A stretch of DNA of 62,304 bases. Source: Obelidium mucronatum. Taxonomy: Eukaryota; Chytridiomycota; Chytridiomycetes; Chytridiales; Chytriomycetaceae. Location: the NCBI GenBank assembly GCA_025765595.1, contig JAIVFH010000159.1:1-62304 (forward strand). Direction: 5' to 3'. The translations under genes and the position numbers were made by a program. This document shows, one piece after another, positions 50,901 through 62,273 of this stretch; position 1 is the stretch's first letter, and the number at the start of each line of letters is the position of its first letter. The notes below the pieces were generated by a model. That model had not been told where the DNA came from, did no database searches, and worked only from the letters and a program-made list of their open reading frames with translations.

Positions 50901-53900
50901 ATGAAAAGCCTACAACAATTAAAGTGGCGCTTTATGAAGCTCGAAAAATGAACGCCGAGCTTACGGAAAAACTCAAAGCTTCAGAAAAAAGCGTGGCTGG
51001 TCAGAAGGAAACAATATTCAACATTGGCTCACAGTTGGCTCAGCAGTCGATGAAGTTGGGAGACATTGAGTGGAAACTGAGGCAAAAAGAAGATGAAAAA
51101 AACCTCGCAACACAAAGAATTCAAGCCCTTGAAGCTGAAAAGAGTGAGATCATCCAAAAATTAGAAGAAGCATCGAAGGAAATGAGCCATCACATTACCA
51201 CATCTGCGATCCCGATCCCGAAAAAAAGCGATTCAAGTATGCATGCTAGCAAAGCCGCATACGATGCAGAAGAAAATTTAGTGTCTGCTCGGGTTGAAGA
51301 TTTGGAGGAGCAAAAGAATATGGCAAATCAAAAGATTCTTGTTGCAGTCAAACAAATCGAAAGCATTGACAAAGACATTCATTCTCTTAATATTCGATCG
51401 AACCATGCTGAAATGAGCATTGCTGAATCTGCGAAGCTGCTTGAAGAAAAATCAAAGCAAAACCAGCTCGATGTCCAAAAATTATCCAGCTTGTCGGCGC
51501 TAAATGTCGAACTATTGGAGGAAATCCAGGAGCTTAAAGACGCTCTATCTTCCATGGAGAAAGGAGATGAAATTCAAGAGTTGACAAACACGATTGTAAG
51601 GTTTTCCATGATAATTTCATTATTTTCCTAACACACCAAAATTTATCTTATTCCAGACATCACTTCGGCGAGAGCTCGGAAGTATTAAGAAAACCAACTC
51701 TGTGGCAGCCCCTGCTATTCAGATGGAAGGTCCCGGGGCTGTCATATTTGATGATGAATGCCAAAACTGTACACATTTGTCCGAACAGCTTAAGTCTACA
51801 ATGGATCGACTAGAAACAGAATTAAACAAATCAAAATCCATGATTCAATCCAAATTAACTGCCGAGCAAGAGAAATCTATCCTGAACACTCAGGTGATTG
51901 AACTTCAGAAAAAGCTGAATGCTGCAATTCAAGAGGTCGAGTTCACAAATGAGCAGACGGAATTAAGACTCAAGAGCTATAAAGAAATGAAAAAGCTGAT
52001 TGCAGCAGATCAGGAAATGAATGCATCTCGGCCAGCGACAAAAGACGCAGAAGGCGGTTCTGGTTCCATTCACATTATCGTCGAATCAAATAACGGCTCT
52101 GGAAATATATCGAATTTTGGGACCATGAATTCTGCTTATCCCACGCTACCTAAAGGTTCTGAGCAATTTACTTCGACCGACCAACTAGTTGGACATTTAT
52201 CGCGTGCGACAAACATCCAGCTTCAAATGGACGCAGTTATCCGAGAAAAATCGAGCCTTCAAGAGCAAATACGGAAATTGGAACTGAAAGTGTGTGTCGC
52301 TGAAGATGAGGCCAAAGAACTTAAGGCAGCAGAACAACGCAATGGCAGTCTGCTTGCGACACAAATGCAAGAGCGCGCAGAGTTATCTGACAAAGTCGCA
52401 CAACTTCAACAGGAAATAGCTAATCATATTATTTCCAAAAGCTCAGTTGAGGCTGAGTTACTAGTTTTCAAACAACAACCCGAAAAGAAGCGCATGTCGT
52501 TATTTAAAGGATCTCCCAAGAAAACGTCTGGCGGCTCAATTTTCAGTCCGCGCTCTCGCACCAGTTCTTCTGAGAAGGGAGGGGATGTGGTAAGCCCGAC
52601 TTCTACCACCCATGAAGAGACCGTGGAAAGCCGCATTATCGCTGAAAGAGATAAATTGGCAACTGATTTGGTGGAAAAATCAAACGAAATATCCAAGCTC
52701 ACCAAGGAAATCACAAACTTGAGTTCCCAATTGACCAAGGCAAAACAAGAAACGAAAGAGGCGATTGACAAAAATGCAGTTTTGATTCGCGAAAACGAAG
52801 AAACCATCCATGGATTGTCTTTATCACACGCCGAAGTGGAAGAGTGCCTGCAGAATCAGATTCAAGAACTCGCCGACCAATTGATGGAACCCAAGCCATA
52901 TTCTGAAGTCAACGCGGAAGCCAAGCCGTCTGAAAAAGACGTTTCTCAAACCGCTTTGAAAGCCGATCAAGCTAAATTGAGACAAGTACAAGTCTCGCTC
53001 CAAGAGTCCCAGCTCCAGGTCCATGACCTAAAAGTTAAAATAGAAAAGCTTGAGAATGATAATGCCCAAATTTCCCTTAAGAGGGATGTCGACAACTTTG
53101 TCAACCAGCACATCATCGAAATTGCCCAAACAGCTATGGAAAAGTCCGGCGAGCTCAATAGGATTGAAATGGCAGCTTTAGAGGCATCGATAGCATGTCT
53201 TCAATCGGAAAACGAGAAACTTAAAACGCGCAACTCTCAACAGGTATAATTTTCACACATGCCTTCATGTTGATGCCTTAAACTCTTGAAACTAGCGTTC
53301 TCCTTCGGCGGCAACGCACCCAAAAGAAATAGCCATCCTTCGTGGGCGTATTGCCGAGCTTACAGCAGAAGTTGATCGGCTGAAGCAAGCGGTGAGACTC
53401 CTAGATAATCTCTTAGATTCTCACACACGCTAATAAATCAGGGTTATGGAACGAGTAAAAATCCAATCGTAGCGCCCACGGAATCTCAGGGAGATACGTT
53501 GTTTCAACTTCGAAATCGTATTGTGAGTAAAAAATTTGGAGTTATCCGCTTCTCATACCAGGTTTTGTCAGGCTGAGCTGGAAATATCGTTGGAGTTTGA
53601 GCGAGAATCTGGAGTCGAAAAATTGAATCGTTTGAAGAAAGATATATCCAATTTAAGCGAAGAAAATCAGCAACTGATTTCTACGAGATCGAGTCTTAGA
53701 AGTCAAATGACTCAGTTGGAAGGAAAGATTTTTGAGGTTTCGAATCACCTTCAAGCCAAGACGGATGCTTATGGTCTCTTGCTGGAAGAGAAAACTCAAT
53801 TGTCGAATAGAATTGACACCACTATGTGGAAACTTCAAGCTGTTCAAGAAAAATGTGCCGCAGCAGAATCAAAAGTTGGCATATTAGAAGCCAAGTCCCG

Positions 53901-56900
53901 CAGAGACACAGTAACCGGCATCAAAACATCAGAATGCGAAGGCTGTTTGCAATTGGGCAATTCAATGAAGCAATTGAATTCCGAACTTGTCGATTGGCAA
54001 TCTCGGTGCGACAAAGCAGGCATGGACCTCAACAATATTGAATGGCAGAAATATGCACTTGAAGCCAGAGTAAAAGCATTCGAAGTGGAAGTGACTCAGT
54101 TAAAGCAACTGAAAGAAGAGTCAGAAACAGCTTTATCTGAATGCAGAGATCAAATCACCGAAATGAAAGCCCGGCATCGATCTGAAATTTCTGAAGCTAA
54201 CGCGTCCAAGTTCAGCGCCGAAGAAAGATTAGCATCGTTGGAACATGATTTAAGAAAGGCTGAACATGCTTCGAAAATGGCAACGGAAGCTTTGAATGAA
54301 TCAAAAGCAGCATCGGAGACCAATCGGGCTAGGGAATTCAATGACAACACACAGCTTATTGATGAACTTAATGAAAAAGTTGCGCATCTAGAAATCGCTC
54401 TCAAGTCTGCCAAGGAAGAGCTGGAACTATACGCGAACCAGACCGCCTCTGCAAGCAGAGTGTCGGAAATAGAAAAGACCGGCCACTTCCAAGGGCTCCT
54501 TGAGAAGCTTCAGTCAAAACTTGAAACAAAAGACGACCTCGTTGAAAAGTATATCGAAAGCAACAACCAACTGAAAAATCAAGTTCAGGAGCTAACCATC
54601 AAAATGGATGAGTTGGAAGAAAAAAATGAATCTCAAACCCAGACTATATCAGACTTAAGGACTGAACTTGAGGCCACCAGGGAAAAAACAAAGGACCAAG
54701 TACGTTCATCGGTTGTCCGATCTACTACTCTCAAGACGCACTTAGCTGAATTGGAGGCTTCTCTCGCTCAGATGGAAGCTAAAAATGAGAAATTGATCTT
54801 TGAACTGTCTAATGTGAAGTCCAATCTGGCACATCAAGCATCAAACGCTGCAGACACTACAGCAAAACTAACACAAGAGCTCGAAGCTGCAAAAGCACGT
54901 ATTTCAGAGCAAACGAAGTTGGTTGCCCTTCGTCAAACGAAGCTCGACGGAAAAAAAGAAAGAGTCACCGAATTGGAATGCGCAACGGAATCGCTCCAAA
55001 TTGAAATGGAGAGCCTCAAAGCAGAAAATGCGACGACCCTGAAACAGCTAGAAAGAGCTAAAGCACGAATTGACGAACTAATCAAACTTTCCGTCGTTAG
55101 AACCACTAAACTTAAGGGCAAAGAGGAATGGATTGCTGAGTTGGAGGTTGAGGTGGCACGGTTGAGAGCCGAAATCCAACAACAAACGAGGCGTATTGAC
55201 AAACCTATTGATTCAGACGAACAAAAAAAGCAATCTAATGAAGCTGCACAAAATGATTCGACAACAGAACTTGGAAAAGCGAAGGCAAAGATTGATGAGT
55301 TGATTAAATTGTCTTTGGCGCGGACCACAAGCATCAAAGATAAAGACGAAAGAATTGAAGAGCTTGAGATAGAGATTTCTAGTTTAAAAGCTCAGCTTGA
55401 AATTGCAGGAAATATTCAATCTGAATTGGAACACTTGAATGAACAGCTTAAAACATCAAAAAGCAAGACACTAGATATGACAAAAAACGCGATTGTTAGC
55501 GCTGCAAACCTCAAGGAAAAAGAAATAAAAATTGAAGAGCTGGAGTCTGAAATCAAAGATCTTCAATCGCAAGTTGACGTCTTCAAGCATTGACATACCA
55601 AACGTGGAGAATCTCCAACAGAGATTGAAAAAAATGCTACCCTTAAGAACGAAGATCTTACAAAAATCATTAACCGAAAACTCAACGTTATTGAAAGCAA
55701 AAGACGATACAATTGTACAACTGGAGGATACCATTTCTGATCTTGAAGAGCAATTGAAACACAATCGATTGTTAGAGAAAGACGAGACTGCTGCGGACTG
55801 AACTATCGAAATTGAAATTGCGTTTAGAAAACTCCTCCAACCATCTTCAAAGTTACAAAGAAGCCATCAATTCGCTGGAAATACAGGTTGCAGAGTTGAA
55901 GGAAGAATGCACCACCAAGGAATCGGAACTTCTATCTGCAAAATCAGAGATTTCAAGTCTTGAAAAGCAGCTTAAAGAAATTCAAGACTAAAGCTGAAGA
56001 TCTTACGAAAGGTGTGAACGATGTTACCTCCACTCTACAAGCAAAAAACAACACTATTGCAGAGCTTGAAGACAAACTATCCGAGCTAAATGACCAAATC
56101 AAACAAGGTCAATCGTTAGATGACAAATCGGCAGCTAATGAGATTGTTAAACTTAAGACGCGTTTGGAGTTTATGACATCTCAGTCAAAAACGTCAGAAG
56201 ACTTGGCCAGGACCCTGGAATTGCAATTAACGGAATGGAAGGAGAATTTCGAAATTAAAGACAGGGAACTTTCTGATGCAATGGGAGAAGTCTCTACTCT
56301 TCAAACCCAGCTAAAAAAATCAAAAAGCAAAGCAGAGGAGACTCTCAAAACTTCAAATGCAATTACAGTGTCTTTGAAAGAAAAAGATGACACGATTGAT
56401 AAATTAAAAGAATCCTTGCTCAATCTCGAGGAAGAACTTAGACAGTTCCGACTGCATGGCGACAAAGCTATCAATACCGAGCTTGTAAAAGTGAAGTCTC
56501 GGCTAGAAGCAACTGCAACTCAACTCATGGTGTCTGAAACCCATGTCAGAGATTTAGAGAATCAAATTATCGAGCTTCAAGAAAAGAATTCGATCATCAA
56601 CAGGAGACATTCATTTGGTGAAGGGGAGAATTTGAAAGCCATGAAGGTCCGTCTTGATGAAATGACGGGTCTCGCAAATGAACGTCTAGTAATGTTGACT
56701 GAAAAGGAAGAAGAAATATCCGGCCTTGAAGACGACATAACCGATCTTGAGAATCAGCTTAAAGAGCTACGCCTTCTCGGAGATAAGGCTGCCAATACTG
56801 AGCTATCAAAGCTGAAAACAAAATTAGAGGCTAAAACATCTCATTTGAAAAAATCAGAAGAGGCGGTCAGAGAATTAGAGATGCAGGTGGCAGAGTTAAA

Positions 56901-57461
56901 GGAAAAACTTGCAGTTCGAGAGGAAGAGGTGTTGGACGTACGAAAATGGCTCCACGAATCCGAAACTGATTTAGCCAGAAAAGAGGCCGAAATTGTTGGA
57001 CAATTTGTGCCTCCATCGACGATGCCAAAACAGCAGCAAAATTGCTTGGTGATTTCGACACAAGCTGCGGCGTCTGCGCCCAATTCTTCATCGTCTTCTC
57101 CATCAACAGCAGTTGATGAAATTTCGTTGCAGAAAGGAAACAGTAAGGCAGGAACAGCTAGCGGGACACGACTAGTGCAAGTTTGTAAGTATATATGCAA
57201 GTACGTCGGGTTTAAATCTAACCACAGTCGACAGCGCTGTACGATTTCTTGTTCAGAGTATACTATCTTAATGTTGCAATAGTCTTTGTAATGTGAGTAA
57301 TAGTTACTTTAGACAAAGTCTCACCAATGTATTATAGATTGATTCCAGTGACTGTCTTCAACATAACAAATTCTCAGATACCTCAATTGTGGAGACTATT
57401 AGCGCAACTGGTCTGTGGCATTTCAGCTTTTAGCCTAGTGACAAGACCAAAAACTGTGTAA
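47923..57461 (+). CDS. Giant coiled-coil protein with hydrophobic C-terminal tail (golgin-like architecture)
   Basis: ATG 47923 begins a Pro/Ser-rich head (MQNSSKKPPSGGPSKAPPPS). Nearly the whole remainder, about 2,800 residues, is heptad coiled coil with a few Ser-rich breaks (for example FKGSPKKTSGGSIFSPRSR near 52.5 kb). The 3' third contains two internal repeat families. The last exons, spliced near 57,185-57,225 and 57,287-57,331, give LYDFLFRVYYLNVAIVFVI then LIPVTVFNI, a plausible C-terminal membrane anchor, ending at TAA 57459-57461. Long coiled coil plus C-terminal anchor is the architecture of golgins such as giantin, but no family motif confirms that. About a dozen short introns. 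Frame breaks near 50,745, 55,590, 55,628, 55,665, 55,797 and 55,968, mostly in A runs. It diverges from ATG1 over 254 bp. Confidence 0.75.
54690..56850 (+). repeat. Two families of coding coiled-coil repeats
   Basis: Family 1 (about 54.7-55.5 kb) has the core AKARIDELIKLSVVRTTKLK and variants, roughly every 75-80 residues. Family 2 (about 55.7-56.85 kb) has four units with the pattern KDDTI-LED-DLEEQL then DKAANTELSKLKTKLE, every 110-115 residues. Confidence 0.75.
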
Positions 57462-57470
57462 AATGAAGGG

Positions 57471-57476
57471 AATAAA
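57471..57476 (+). terminator. Polyadenylation signal of the coiled-coil gene
   Basis: AATAAA ten bases after the stop codon, repeated at 57,475. Confidence 0.5.
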
Positions 57477-58357
57477 TAAAAGAAGCATAATTCTAATAGT
57501 CGATGGTGGATATTTGGTAGGCATTATGCACTACCAACTGAGCTAAAGGGGATTGTTGGATGTATATTAATATGGAAAATAGTTCGTTCTCTACACATGG
57601 GGGAAGGTTCAGGCTCTTTGCTCGTGTGGGTTGGGGCCCGGGGTTAAACGGCCGTTGCGACTGAGCCCACGCGCCTCTGTCATCCGACGAAGAGCGGCGT
57701 TTCAAGCCAAGCCGCCGGTCACACAAACAAACAGACAGCTGCCGCCTATGTCGTCTTCCAACGACCGCGACGCGGCTACTGGCCAGAAGACAGAATCTGA
57801 CATTGATATCGACATTGAAGAGCATGACGAAGACGATGACTTGACACATTCCGGACGCATCAGTGTTGGGATAATTCATTCCGTGGCAGCCCCCCAATTT
57901 GCACCCATTGGAAAATACGCATTCTAGGAGTCGATTGACTCGTGTGAAATTTATTACAGTGACTTGTTTATCCAAAAAAAAGCTGTCCACCAGCACGCCC
58001 TTCACCGCCACGTACGTCGTTCCTAATCCAATAAGCATATTTATGGACTCTATATGTGCTCTCTAGATGGTGCAATGACGGTTTTTCTTCAACATCGGAT
58101 CTAACGACAACTAAACGCGATCAGTTTCCTGCAACTGCATTTATGCAGTCTTATCGATTTCAGTTTCAAGTTAATTTATAGTGTTTCAGGATCTATAAAG
58201 GCAGGGGCTGCAGTCAATTCTGCTGCAATTCGCCTTTTTAAAAAGAGCAACACAATAACCAGAGTTGTGGAGCTACGAAACGATGAGTTGGTTAAGAGTT
58301 TGTCAAGTGGGCCGATATGCTTGGTCACTACTTTGGACTTTGGCGAGAAGCCTGACG
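57477..58357. other. Subtelomeric stretch with small coding fragments only
   Basis: No intact gene is supported. A plus-strand frame from ATG 57,748 gives MSSSNDRDAATGQ followed by an Asp/Glu-rich stretch and stops at 57,927. Further open pieces follow (KRDQFPATAFMQSYRFQF near 58.1 kb; SIKAGAAVNSAAIRLFKKSN near 58.2 kb) that could be exons of an unrecognised or decayed gene. I could not chain them confidently. Confidence 0.4.
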
Positions 58358-58787
58358 TTTGAAGTCGTCAACAAGTATTTGGCTGAGAACCCAGCCGGCG
58401 CTATTTTCTCACCAAAAGAAATTGACTGTATTTAGGCAATTGCCAAGTGGGACTCCTTGAACTCAGAACAAGATTGTGTTGAAAATGGAGTCTTTGAGTC
58501 AGCAGTTTGCAAACATGAGTGAGTTTTTTTTTTTTTTTTTTTTTTTTGCGTGTTAACGTTATGGCGGTGTGCAGATATTTAAAAATAGACAAGACTGCTG
58601 TTTGGGCCGCTTCTTGGGTTGATGGAAAGGAAGTTTTGACAGAATCGCATCCAGAATCAAGTTTGCCAAGGATCTTCCCCTGTCCAACTTCACCCCCTAG
58701 GTTTCAAGCCATGATGCGTGCAAGGAGCGATTCATTGTTCGAGTTATGATGGCTCTAGATGTTGAATCTCGTTCGCACCGCTCCTGA
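58358..58787 (+). pseudogene. Decayed 3' copy of the adjacent P-loop gene
   Basis: TFEVVNKYLAENPAGAIFSP then KEIDCI matches TFDVVKRYVDSHPHNAVFSP then REINCV of the intact gene at 60.95 kb. After an intron in the same place, with a poly(T) run, KTAVWAASWVDGKE matches KTVVWAASWVDGRE. The copy has an in-frame TAG right after DCI, several frame shifts and a shortened last exon. It carries far more lesions than the single-base breaks seen elsewhere. It lacks the P-loop. Confidence 0.8.
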
Positions 58788-59379
58788 TTTGGCAAGGTGG
58801 TCTGGCTCGCCACATCTCAAGGTACAGTTTCTTTTCTGATGCAACCTCTCCAAACCAGCTTCCATACGATGCTTACTCAGCACCTCCAGTTTCTTTCAAT
58901 ACACCACCTCGTTCCTTCTCAATCCGCGCACGTAGATGCATCCCCATACGCCCAGTCTCAATACAGTCCTGTGATTCCCAATCCACGAAAAGACTCTCAG
59001 AACTTGTTCCGAGACCTTTCGCCTACTACTCAGGAAGTTTACTACTAACAGCCGTCGCCACCACCATCTCAAGGCGGTGGAATCGCCCCATTGTCTTTTC
59101 TGTTGGTGGTTTTGACCAGTTTGTATAGTTGATAGATCAAGTGAATGGACTTGCTATATTTGCAAATGCTAGAAATCCCGCTGCTGTGCTGTTGAGGAAG
59201 AAGACATTCAGACTGTGAAGAAGGCGCTTGGTCAAGTCATGAAAAGAAGATAAAGAAGTAAAGATCCAGAAGGAAGAACAGGAAGGTTTTGTTTTGCAGG
59301 AGTGTGAAAAAAAAAAACCACTGGTTCAAGAAGAAAAATCTAGTGTGAACTCTACTTGCACTGCAGCCTACAATCAAAG
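58788..59379 (+). other. Fragments of a Pro/Ser-rich coding sequence
   Basis: Open pieces in changing frames read NQLPYDAYSAPPVSFNTPP, YAQSQYSPVIPNPRKDSQN and, near 59.15 kb, QVNGLAIFANARNPAAV. They look like parts of one protein broken by frame shifts and stops. They may be remnants of the 5' part of a related gene or unrecognised upstream exons of the P-loop gene. No intact product can be defended. Confidence 0.4.
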
Positions 59380-60540
59380 ATGATGGCCCAATCACTGCCC
59401 AAGTTATCCGAGTTGCAAGCACCGCCGCACGGCAAGATCACTACGCTGGTAAGCTGGAGTTGCTGTTGCGCGTGTTCGAACTTCGAAGCAAGACACACCA
59501 ATTTAACAAGTTGAGCAGGCGCTGGTCATGCCGGACGAAGACAGTAAGAAACTCTGCTACGGCGCCTCCCATTACCTCGAAGCGATGCCCAAACTCAGCG
59601 CGTTCCGCGTGCAGGCCGAGCTGTACCAGAACAACCCCGCCAAGCGAACCTCAACCACGTCCGACTTCGAGCAGTCCGGCGTGTGCTCGACGGAGGCGGG
59701 GGGCGAAAATGGCATTGTGGCGCTGCGCGAGTTCCTGGTGAAGTACATGGAGCAGGTGCCTAGACGCAAGTTTCTGGCTGCAGCCAAACAAGCCGACCGT
59801 GCCGGTGCTCAACAATGCCATGAATCGTGCCTCGCAGGGCTCGCTGCACAAATTGATTGTTTTTACCGCGGGCGATATTGCAAAGGCACGGGACAGTGAC
59901 TTGGAACCAGTGATGAGTTCGCTACATTCGAAAGATGTGAGTATGCCTTGTTATTGAAGGAGTCTGTCTGCCTTAAAGAGAACTATCCTAGATCCCCGTT
60001 GTAATTTATCACACGTATAAAATGACGGGACCCACTCATCCAACTTTGTATCTCTTGCAAAAACATGGTGCCCAGTTGTTGCCACTCCCTACCCAGAAGA
60101 TTGCTTTTAACAATCCGTTTACGGTCTCTTGCGAGATCCCAAGTCCCTTTTGTCTCAGACAAGACGTTCGAATGAAGCTTGGGTTTGTTTTGCAGGACAC
60201 GCAATGTAAGTTGGTAGAGTTCTGTTTTAAATTTTTTAAGTCTCACCGTCAACTTCCCCATAAAAACAGCCTCATACACTATTAAAGTCAGTGGCGGAAA
60301 GTATTTCAAGCCAGCTGAGTTTTTTGTCCCATCGCTGACTGCTGGAAGTGCCAACTACTCCGTTGATAGTCAAGTGCAGTTTGACAAGACTCTCTCCCAA
60401 ATCATCAACGATGTTGATTTGCTGGAAAAAGTTCCGGATCGTTTTACGATTCATATTTTTAAAAGCCTTGATCGTGCTTCTCGAATTCTTTTGGATTGCC
60501 AAACCGTTGGATTTTTGTTCAGTTTTCGTAAGTTTCTCTT

Positions 60541-60571
<31 letters not shown>

Positions 60572-61428
60572 GTTTTGTTCTTGACAGATATGTAATTTCA
60601 AGGCCACATTCTGTTGACAATGAAGCCTATAACTCCTCTCGTAATTGGTTTCTCTGGAAGCGGAAAGTCGTCCTTTATCAACTCTGTCAAGTTTGTCACC
60701 TTGAACGACCCAATTCCAGTCGCTCAAGTCGGAGGATACAATGCCCAATTGACCAGTTCTCTTGACCAATTGGACATTGGAAAGCACACACTCTTTGACA
60801 CCATGGGTATGGTCACAGGATACGTAGAAACCTCCTATGCTGGAGATGAAGTTGAACTAATCCTGACAAAACAAATGCCCATTGGAGTAAAATGGGTTGA
60901 AATGCTGCAATTCTTTTATAACAAGAAGACGATGGAGTTTGGTGAGGCGCCGTTGACATTTGACGTTGTCAAGAGATACGTCGACAGCCATCCACACAAT
61001 GCGGTCTTTTCTCCAAGAGAAATCAATTGCGTTTTGGGAATTTTCAAGTGGGACACGTTGCACTCTGAAAAGAGTATTCAAAAGATGGAGCAATTGAGTC
61101 AGCAGTTTGCCAGTATGAGTTGAGTACTCTTTGTTTTTTCTTTTCTTTCAATTCTATCAATTTTTTATTATTAATGCTTTGCATCCTCTTCCTTTTGTTT
61201 TTGGAAAATGCAGACAAGACTGTGGTTTGGGCTGCCTCTTGGGTCGACGGAAGAGAAGAATTGGCAGAATTTGAAAAGCTTGCAGCAAAAATCAAGTTTG
61301 CCAAAGTTCTCCCACTCTCCAATTTCACACCAAAGATTTCCCACCACGACACCTTCAAGGAAAGATCAATTCTTCGCATCATGATGGCTTTGGAAATTGA
61401 ATCACGCTCGCATCGACCACAGTTCTAA
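59380..61428 (+). CDS. Protein with vWA-like N-terminal half and P-loop GTPase-like C-terminal half
   Basis: ATG 59,380 gives MMAQSLPKLSELQAPPHG; an intron near 59,449-59,518 leads to ALVMPDEDSKKLC. A one-base break near 59,788 continues into KPTVPVLNNAMNRAS, LHKLIVFTAGDIAKARD and IPVVIYHTYK, an alternating strand/helix pattern like a von Willebrand A domain, though the DxSxS metal motif is degenerate. After introns near 59,937-59,990, 60,207-60,268 and 60,529-60,602 comes PLVIGFSGSGKSSFINSVKF (P-loop) and TLFDTMGM (DTxG switch), resembling IFI44-like or AIG1-type GTPases. There is no obvious TKxD motif. A last intron near 61,119-61,213 precedes KTVVWAASWVDG. The name is tentative. It lies about 0.9 kb from the chromosome end and has a decayed partial copy upstream. 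Confidence 0.65.
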
Positions 61429-61871
61429 CCTGTTAGCCCGTAAGAACTGCACATCAAAGGGGATTTTTCTTCAAAAAAAACCAAAATTTTGGCCAGAAAA
61501 AAAAAAGAATATTCGACTTGTTGGTCTTTCTTAATAAATACATGATTGAGAGTTTTAAGGTAAATTGATCTACTTTACTTTATTGAACAAAAAGGAAGAA
61601 CAAAAAAAATTAGATTCTTGAATGACGGTCCACTCGTGGGCCTTGATATCCGAAGGCAGTTTTGATCCAAGTGCCGAATGGCTCTGCATGATGTCGGAAG
61701 GGTGTAGTGCCTTTTGCCAAGATTTTTTTTTGGGCTTGGTGGGGTGATTCTTTTCCTTCCGGTAAACAGCTGCACTTTGACAGTTTTTCGAATCCCGCCT
61801 CGATTGAAACGTGACTCGGAGTTACTCACATAATGAGATTGAGGAAGATTCCAATGAAAATAGTGGCCTTT
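61429..61871. other. Convergent intergenic region
   Basis: 443 bp between the stop codons of the P-loop gene (+) and the VOC gene (-). It holds A-rich runs, an AATAAA at 61,533-61,538 for the plus-strand gene and no supported gene. Confidence 0.45.
61533..61538 (+). terminator. Polyadenylation signal of the P-loop gene
   Basis: AATAAA about 105 nt after the stop codon. Confidence 0.5.
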
Positions 61872-62273
61872 TTACTGCTCATCGTAAAACAGAGTGATTC
61901 TCCATCCTTCTGGCCCTTCCACTGTGACCCCTTCATTCTGCTTCCACCATTCATTCTCCGGCTCGTCGATAATCTTCCCCAAACCCGTGCCAAGCAGTCT
62001 TGCGACGATCGGCTGAATTGCTTCCTTGTTCTCAAAGTAAAACACGAGCAGATTGTCTTTTGTTGGTGCTCTGCAATCCATGCCGGCGTGGCGCTTGTCG
62101 AATGTAAATTCCAGCTGGTGTCCGTGATCAGGCATTCCGAGAATGACGCCATCGAAGGCATCGTCGCTGAACTGTCCAATCAGCGGCAGGCCAAGGCCAG
62201 TGGGACCATAGAAGGCAAGACACGCGGCCAGGGACGCAGCGGTCGAGGTTGGTCTGGCTGTGCGGTATCGAAG
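61872..62273 (-). CDS. VOC-superfamily (glyoxalase/YycE-like) protein, 5' end cut by the telomere
   Basis: One minus-strand frame reads RYRTARPTSTAASLAACLAF then YGPTGLGLPLIGQFSDDAFD, GVILGMPDHGHQLEFTFDKR, APTKDNLLVFYFENKEA and EGWRITLFYDEQ. This is a vicinal-oxygen-chelate fold protein, close in pattern to the bacterial YycE-type subgroup (R-ARPT at the N-terminus, then FY..lGL, GVILG.PD...LEF and a closing GWRI.L). It is about 130 residues, the normal length. No ATG precedes RYRTARPT: the coding frame continues directly into C-rich telomeric repeats. The gene is therefore either truncated by a few codons or assembled incompletely. The family is mostly bacterial, so past lateral transfer is possible but unproved. 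Substrate unknown. Confidence 0.72.
   Translation of the reverse strand, partial: LRYRTARPTSTAASLAACLAFYGPTGLGLPLIGQFSDDAFDGVILGMPDHGHQLEFTFDKRHAGMDCRAPTKDNLLVFYFENKEAIQPIVARLLGTGLGKIIDEPENEWWKQNEGVTVEGPEGWRITLFYDEQ

Noticed and set aside
57510..57552. Minus-strand tRNA-like sequence TAGCTCAGTTGGTAG.
   Set aside because: It has a good A box but no B box, no T arm and no foldable anticodon arm. It also forms a simple hairpin (GGTAG/CTACC). At most a fragment.
57493..58038. 181-codon minus-strand open frame.
   Set aside because: Composition is irregular, no motif is recognisable and it overlaps decayed plus-strand fragments. Insufficient to call a gene.
61826..62179. 117-codon minus-strand frame starting at an ATG over the VOC gene.
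   Set aside because: It is an alternative frame of the VOC sequence; the neighbouring frame carries all the conserved VOC residues.
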